Below, in pieces: positions 23,265 through 27,762 of a stretch of 27,762 nt of DNA. The number at the start of each line of letters is the position of its first letter. Position 1 is the first letter of the stretch. Location: contig JABXJU010000030.1 in the NCBI GenBank assembly GCA_013375405.1, forward strand, positions 1 through 27,762, given 5' to 3'. The notes under the pieces were generated by a model that was not told the DNA's origin, ran no database searches, and worked only from the letters and a program-made list of their open reading frames with translations. A program made the translations under genes and the position numbers. The DNA comes from Candidatus Helarchaeota archaeon. Its GTDB lineage: Archaea > Asgardarchaeota > Lokiarchaeia > Helarchaeales > HEL-GB-A.

Positions 23265-24497
23265 TTAAGGTTTAATTATCTTGATTATACTTTCCCTTAA
23301 TTTTGATCCATTTTTTGATCGTCTTTCCCGAGCAATTTCGATTTGGCTAACGTCCCATCCAATTTTATTACAGATTCTTGCAAAAAAGATATCTGTGGGT
23401 ACATGCACATTCGCGAAATTCGAATCCCCGACTACTATGTCCCCAACTGCCCCCGAAATTAAAAATTTATCAATATTAACAAGAGATTTATAAATATCAC
23501 TAAAATATCCCTCGACCATCCTTGGAATCCGTTTATCATATGCCACTTTGGTTAAATTTTCCATAATTTCCTTCAAAAATTCAAACTTTTTGATTTTATT
23601 ATCTTTTTTTACCGAATTAATTCCCGCTGTAATTAGTTTTTTATGGTATTTTACCAAATCTAGAGTACTTTTAATGAAATCGAGAAGTGCTAATTCTAGT
23701 TTTGTGTTCCGAATGTAATTAGTTCCATTCAAATATGGAGGGGACGTGATTACATAATCGATTTTATTTAGATAATTAGCATAGGAATTCGGATCTAAAT
23801 TCACAATATCTGCATTAATTATGTTAAATATGTGATTTTTAGGTTTGACTGTCATTAAATCAAAAATATATTTGGAAGCTCTCTTTTTAAAGCGGGCACT
23901 AACGTTTAATACTTTATTTGGAGTTCGACGATATCGTAAATCAGCACATCGTTTCATATGCGATACATCTACAATAACGGAAGCCAATGCCAATAAAAAA
24001 AGGTCTTTATATTCTTGTTTTAAAACCGATTCCAAAATTGCCTGTTTTAACTGTAATAATTGATATAAATTTTTACTAGGAAAGAACCTTGGATTTTTTA
24101 AAAATGGATTCTCTATTATCGGTTTAATTTTCTTTGATTTTTCCAGAATTTCCTCTAAGAAATTCCATAAATATTGATCAAAAATATCAATTCTATTCTT
24201 GATCCTCGCAACAAAGCACATAAAAGGATTAACTTCAATCGAGAGCGAATTGATGCCTTTTAACGTGCATGCAAGGGAAGTGGTCCCGCTTCCTGCATAG
24301 GGATCTAAAATAAAATTCTGGGAATTAATATTTTCCCGTTTAATTATTCTATTCACAAAGGATCCTGAAAACCCTTCAACATAAGGGTACCATGAAAAAA
24401 ATGGGATATCTTTATTGGGAGTGAACGTAACGGAAAGGTCTTTCTGGGAATTTAATAAAATTATGTCGGAAAAATCAGAGAGTTCACTCCGTTCCAT
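23265..24497 (-). CDS. DNA methyltransferase, TSPPY type (probably N4-cytosine)
   Basis: 410 residues, ATG start with a GGAAGGA site upstream. Motif I comes first, FILDPYAGSGTTSLACTLKG (Asp65), followed by INSLSIEVNPFM. Catalytic motif IV is DYVITSPPYLNGTNYIRNTK (Ser252-Tyr255), followed by KLELALLDF. The I-to-IV order with a long spacer of about 190 residues suggests an alpha-like arrangement with the recognition region between. TSPPY is characteristic of N4-cytosine methyltransferases, though some N6 enzymes share it. The NYIR..KLEL pattern after SPPY recurs in methylases of restriction and phage-defence loci. Near the end VGDIVVGDSN resembles the product-release strand. It lies 56 bases after the GH13 gene and 40 before the 905-residue methylase, all on the minus strand. 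Confidence 0.85.
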   Translation of the reverse strand: MERSELSDFSDIILLNSQKDLSVTFTPNKDIPFFSWYPYVEGFSGSFVNRIIKRENINSQNFILDPYAGSGTTSLACTLKGINSLSIEVNPFMCFVARIKNRIDIFDQYLWNFLEEILEKSKKIKPIIENPFLKNPRFFPSKNLYQLLQLKQAILESVLKQEYKDLFLLALASVIVDVSHMKRCADLRYRRTPNKVLNVSARFKKRASKYIFDLMTVKPKNHIFNIINADIVNLDPNSYANYLNKIDYVITSPPYLNGTNYIRNTKLELALLDFIKSTLDLVKYHKKLITAGINSVKKDNKIKKFEFLKEIMENLTKVAYDKRIPRMVEGYFSDIYKSLVNIDKFLISGAVGDIVVGDSNFANVHVPTDIFFARICNKIGWDVSQIEIARERRSKNGSKLRESIIKIIKP

Positions 24498-24553
24498 ATT
24501 AATTCATCCTTCCTATGGAATGTTAGTTGTTCAATAAAATAAATCTATTGAAA

Positions 24554-26206
24554 TCATTGCAAAATAATGCCTTCAAATGGTTGTAAGGTCACATTTTTCG
24601 TAGGCTCAAATTGATCTAATGCTTGGCTGTGCAAATGGATCGAAAAAATTAACGTTGGCGTAGGGAGTGGTGCTGGAAGTATGAGTTGTTTTTTCGAGAA
24701 ATTCAATAAAATGGCAAGCTTTTGGCTCGGATGTGAGCGATAATACAGGAGGGAGTTTTTCATGGGGGATTCTAATTGGAGTTCGCCTTCCTGTAAGGCG
24801 ATTTGCGAACGCCGAACCTTCAGAAGACGTCGATAGAAGTTGAGAAGTGAATTGGGATCCTTTTCTTGTACCTCCACATTGATTTTAGTGTAAGTTTTAG
24901 AAATTTTTAACCATGTAACCGCTTCTGGATTCGGAGAAAAACCTGCATTAGGCGCCGCTGACCACTGCATGGGAGTCCGACAGCCATCACGCGTCAAGGA
25001 AAATCCAAATCTTTTTATTTGGGTGATTGGTACCCACCAATATTTGCGTCCTATCGGATCTTGACTCTTCCGTAACGAAAACTTCACCTGCGGTATGCCA
25101 ATCTCCTCCCCATAATAAATGTAGGGGACTCCGCGTAATGTCAGCTGCAGCATCGCCATCACCTTCGCCTTCGCTGGATCATCTGAGAACCGGGAAATCA
25201 TTCGAATCCGATCGTGATTGCTGTATACCCACGTCGGCACAGAAGGCGGTGGAAGGAGATCTTCAAATTTGGATACGATCTTGTGTATTTTCTTTGGATT
25301 CATGGGCAGCGTGGAAAATGGAAATAAGAAGACTGTATTCAACCCGTTATTGTTCGGGCCATAGTACCTACGGAGATGTTCCAGCGTTCCTTGAACTTCT
25401 CCTACCAGGAATCGTGGTGGAGAATATTCATCTATCAGCTTTCGCAATTCGATAGCATATTCAAAAGTCTCCTGCAGGTGTAAATCATAAATATGATCCT
25501 GAAAAAATGATCTCATATGCGTCTCGCTAGGTAGAAGCGTCCAGACCCATGGGTTGTCTCGAAATTCCGCATCAACAAACGTGGAATGGAAAATATCCAA
25601 ACGGAATCCATCCACCCCACGATCTAACCAGAAGCGACAGACATCAAACATCGCCTTTTTAACTTCCGGATTCCGCATATTCAAGTCCGGCTGAAACGGG
25701 AGGAAATGATGAAAATACCACTGCTCGGTTAGTTCATCATAGACCCAAGCGCGACCGCCCGTCATGCCTTTCCATTTGTTTGGAGGTTTTTTGCCATTTT
25801 TTCCACGTCCATCCCGCCAGATATACCAATCACGCTTTGGATTGTCGCGACTGGCCCGAGATTCAAGAAACCATGGATGCTTGTCCGAGGTATGGTTCAA
25901 TATCATATCCAATACAATCTTAAGCCCTCGCTTATGTGCGTCTGCTAGCAATTCATCAAAATCCGCCAGGGTCCCGTACTCTGGCTCCACATCCACAAAG
26001 TTCGTGATGTCATACCCGTGATCCTCCTGCGGTGAGGGGTAAAAGGGGCTAAACCATATCGTTTCAATCCCAAGTTCCGTTAAATAATCGAGCTTCTCAA
26101 TCACACCTCGCAAATCCCCCACTCCATTCCCAGTCGTGTCCTTAAAAGAGCGTGGATAAATCTGATACACCGTTGTCTTCTGCCACCATTCCATCTTCTC
26201 AGGCAT
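24554..26206 (-). CDS. GH13 alpha-glucosidase / oligo-1,6-glucosidase
   Basis: 550 residues when begun at the ATG at 26204-26206 (MPEKMEWWQKTTVYQIYPRS), the usual family start. A further 39 in-frame codons upstream lack resemblance and are left out. The (beta/alpha)8 barrel shows WWQKTTVYQIYPRSF, GYDITNF, DMILNHTSDKHPWF, VDGFRLDIF (nucleophile Asp204), LVGEVQG (acid/base Glu270) and YSNHDRIRM (Asp332). A C-terminal beta domain with SLLNFYRRLLKVR follows. No signal peptide is present, so it acts in the cytoplasm. It hydrolyses alpha-glucosidic bonds of short oligosaccharides; alpha-1,4 versus alpha-1,6 preference, or trehalose-related activity, cannot be decided. The GC content is somewhat higher than in the flanking methylase genes. 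Confidence 0.9.
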   Translation of the reverse strand: MPEKMEWWQKTTVYQIYPRSFKDTTGNGVGDLRGVIEKLDYLTELGIETIWFSPFYPSPQEDHGYDITNFVDVEPEYGTLADFDELLADAHKRGLKIVLDMILNHTSDKHPWFLESRASRDNPKRDWYIWRDGRGKNGKKPPNKWKGMTGGRAWVYDELTEQWYFHHFLPFQPDLNMRNPEVKKAMFDVCRFWLDRGVDGFRLDIFHSTFVDAEFRDNPWVWTLLPSETHMRSFFQDHIYDLHLQETFEYAIELRKLIDEYSPPRFLVGEVQGTLEHLRRYYGPNNNGLNTVFLFPFSTLPMNPKKIHKIVSKFEDLLPPPSVPTWVYSNHDRIRMISRFSDDPAKAKVMAMLQLTLRGVPYIYYGEEIGIPQVKFSLRKSQDPIGRKYWWVPITQIKRFGFSLTRDGCRTPMQWSAAPNAGFSPNPEAVTWLKISKTYTKINVEVQEKDPNSLLNFYRRLLKVRRSQIALQEGELQLESPMKNSLLYYRSHPSQKLAILLNFSKKQLILPAPLPTPTLIFSIHLHSQALDQFEPTKNVTLQPFEGIILQ

Positions 26207-26378
26207 CCTTTTTTCCTTCAATATCTGAATACAATTTAACAAGATAACTTCCATATTCCTATTAATAAATAAGTTAAAAATTACATCATTATCCATATAG
26301 AACGAACAAGGGTTTAAGCCCAAAGGAAGAAGGCGTGATAGAATTAATCCCGGTTTAAAGAATCTTACAGCAGAAAAA

Positions 26379-27762
26379 TTGAAAGATGATCTTGGTCCTA
26401 ATTCGGGCTGTGCGAAGGATGGGGTAAATGTACTCCTTCGTAAGATTCAACATAATAAGTCGGAACAATTTCAAGGATTCTTCAATGAATGGCGGGAGTT
26501 ATTTCAACAAGTTAGCTCCACCGGACCATTAAATAAAAATATATTAAAGGAACTAACCAAACTCTATTCTTTAAATCTTACCCTTAATCGTACAGAGATC
26601 TTATTCGCCATCCATACCTATATTGCAATTATTATCAAATTTATTGCCTCAGAAATACTATATCAACTAAGACAACCTGATACTGAGGCGCATCTACCAA
26701 ATATTTTGCAAAAATCTTCGTCTGAATTCAGATCCTATCTCGAAACTCTTGAAAAAGGCGAGTTTTTCCGCCAACTCGGACTAGATCATTTCCTAGAAGG
26801 AACGGAATGCTTCTCTTGGTACCTCCATGAGTGGGATGAAGCCTTGGAGAAATGGCTTAGGCTTTGCTTGGAGGTTCTATCACAATATCTCTTCGGACCC
26901 CGCCCTCAAAAAGGGAGAATTAATGATCTCTTTCGAAATCTCTATCAGAAAATGATAACCACAGCATTAAGACGCGAACTCGGTGAGGTTTATACACCTA
27001 AATGGCTAGCTGAATTCATTATTGAGGACATCGGTTATGATGGGGATATCAAGAAAAAAGTCCTTGACCCAGCTTGTGGTTCGGGGACTTTTTTGATTCA
27101 CTTAATAGAAAAAGTACGAACTTGGTTACAACTCCAAGAGAAGAAGCTTAGCGATTTTGAATTTCAGCGAAGTATCGTAGGTTTCGATCTGAATCCTTTA
27201 GCGGTATTGGCGGCAAGAACCAATTATCTCTGGGCAATTTCTGATTTAATTGAACCCAGTTTAACTTTATCCATCCCTGTTTTCGTAGCAGACAGTATTG
27301 CTACCGATGATCGCAGAAAAAATAGCGTACCACCTCTGTTTTATAATCATTTTGATTACATTATAGGCAATCCGCCTTGGATTAATTGGGAATATCTTCC
27401 AGAAAGTTATAAGGAAAAATATATGAAACTCTGGCAGGATTATAGATTATTCCCCTCGAAAGGGTGGAAAGGGAAGCTCGGTTATGGAAAATATGATATT
27501 TCCGCAGTCTTCGTTTATATTTGCATGGATCTATACCTGAAAAATCACGGAATGCTGGAATTTCTCGTGACGCAAACGTTGCTTCGGGGGATTCCAGGAC
27601 GAGGATTTCGCCAATATGAAATTATCAACGAAACCAAGAATAAAGCTCCTATCAAATTAGGTCTGAAAAAGGTCCATGATTTAACGCAATTCCAGCCTTT
27701 TAAAGATATAATCAATAGAACTGCCATCGTGCAACTAATCAAGAATGAAACAACCGTATATC
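26379..27762 (+). CDS. Eco57I-like N6-adenine methylase/restriction protein, 3' end outside window
   Basis: The frame is open from 26301 to the window end and has no ATG or GTG before the methylase core. The first usable start is the TTG at 26379. Features numbered from there: a helical region WRELFQQ...LLFAIHTYIAIIIKFIASEIL (here NRTEILFAIHTYIAIIIKF); LGEVYTPKWLAEFII (motif X); LDPACGSGTFLIHLI (Asp230, SAM site); SIVGFDLNPLAVLAARTNYLW; and IIGNPPWINWEYLP (Asn331-Trp334, catalytic). This arrangement is that of Eco57I-type restriction-modification methylases of about 1000 residues. The usual N-terminal nuclease-bearing part is missing or much shortened. Either the gene truly starts at TTG or its 5' part was lost. 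It is divergent from the GH13 gene with a 172-base gap. Confidence 0.8.
   Translation, partial: MKDDLGPNSGCAKDGVNVLLRKIQHNKSEQFQGFFNEWRELFQQVSSTGPLNKNILKELTKLYSLNLTLNRTEILFAIHTYIAIIIKFIASEILYQLRQPDTEAHLPNILQKSSSEFRSYLETLEKGEFFRQLGLDHFLEGTECFSWYLHEWDEALEKWLRLCLEVLSQYLFGPRPQKGRINDLFRNLYQKMITTALRRELGEVYTPKWLAEFIIEDIGYDGDIKKKVLDPACGSGTFLIHLIEKVRTWLQLQEKKLSDFEFQRSIVGFDLNPLAVLAARTNYLWAISDLIEPSLTLSIPVFVADSIATDDRRKNSVPPLFYNHFDYIIGNPPWINWEYLPESYKEKYMKLWQDYRLFPSKGWKGKLGYGKYDISAVFVYICMDLYLKNHGMLEFLVTQTLLRGIPGRGFRQYEIINETKNKAPIKLGLKKVHDLTQFQPFKDIINRTAIVQLIKNETTVY

Noticed and set aside
26207..26323. 39-codon N-terminal extension of the GH13 enzyme
   Set aside because: The extension has no similarity to the family, would make the protein longer than usual, and the inner ATG gives the canonical N-terminus.

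Overview
The window looks like archaeal chromosome. Several genes have TATA-like boxes upstream, and others have Shine-Dalgarno sites. It holds an orotate phosphoribosyltransferase, a COG1821-type ATP-grasp ligase (the family of the methanofuran enzyme MfnD), a small ribbon-helix-helix regulator and a giant secreted NosD-like beta-helix protein. The AT-rich base composition, the beta-helix style and the many DNA methyltransferases would fit an Asgard (Lokiarchaeota-like) genome, but that placement is an inference. No rRNA, tRNA or CRISPR array was seen.

Layout. 1-609: end of an MFS transporter. 626-3316 (minus): nucleoside hydrolase followed by a solitary adenine methyltransferase. 3411-3879: an internally deleted IS607/TnpB-type element. 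3978-5865 (minus): a GATC-type Dam methyltransferase with an unidentified HTH-like partner. 6066-6737 (minus): pyrE, with a long hairpin at its stop. 6818-8664: a TnpB element whose tnpA survives only as a fragment. 8645-9523 (minus): a membrane-anchored Pro/Thr-rich protein whose last codons come from the end of that element. 9679-11439: an MSMEG_0570-like small protein, an ATP-grasp ligase and an RHH protein. 11755-13485: a two-module methyltransferase whose first module has decayed. 13544-20263 (minus): a 2239-residue secreted protein with three beta-helix blocks, a C13/caspase-like peptidase domain and calcium-binding repeats. 20507-24497 (minus): an N6-type and a TSPPY-type methyltransferase in tandem. 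24554-26206 (minus): a GH13 alpha-glucosidase. 26379 to the end: the start of an Eco57I-like methylase/restriction protein.

Two themes stand out. First, six DNA methyltransferases lie in 28 kb with few recognisable nucleases, so this is an accessory or defence region. Second, the two TnpB elements share a promoter architecture with fixed spacing and three RNA hairpins. One hairpin stem shows paired (covarying) changes, although one copy has lost nearly all of tnpB. That copy may be a stand-alone omegaRNA (guide RNA) gene able to work with the intact TnpB 4 kb away. This is the best candidate for an undescribed system here.
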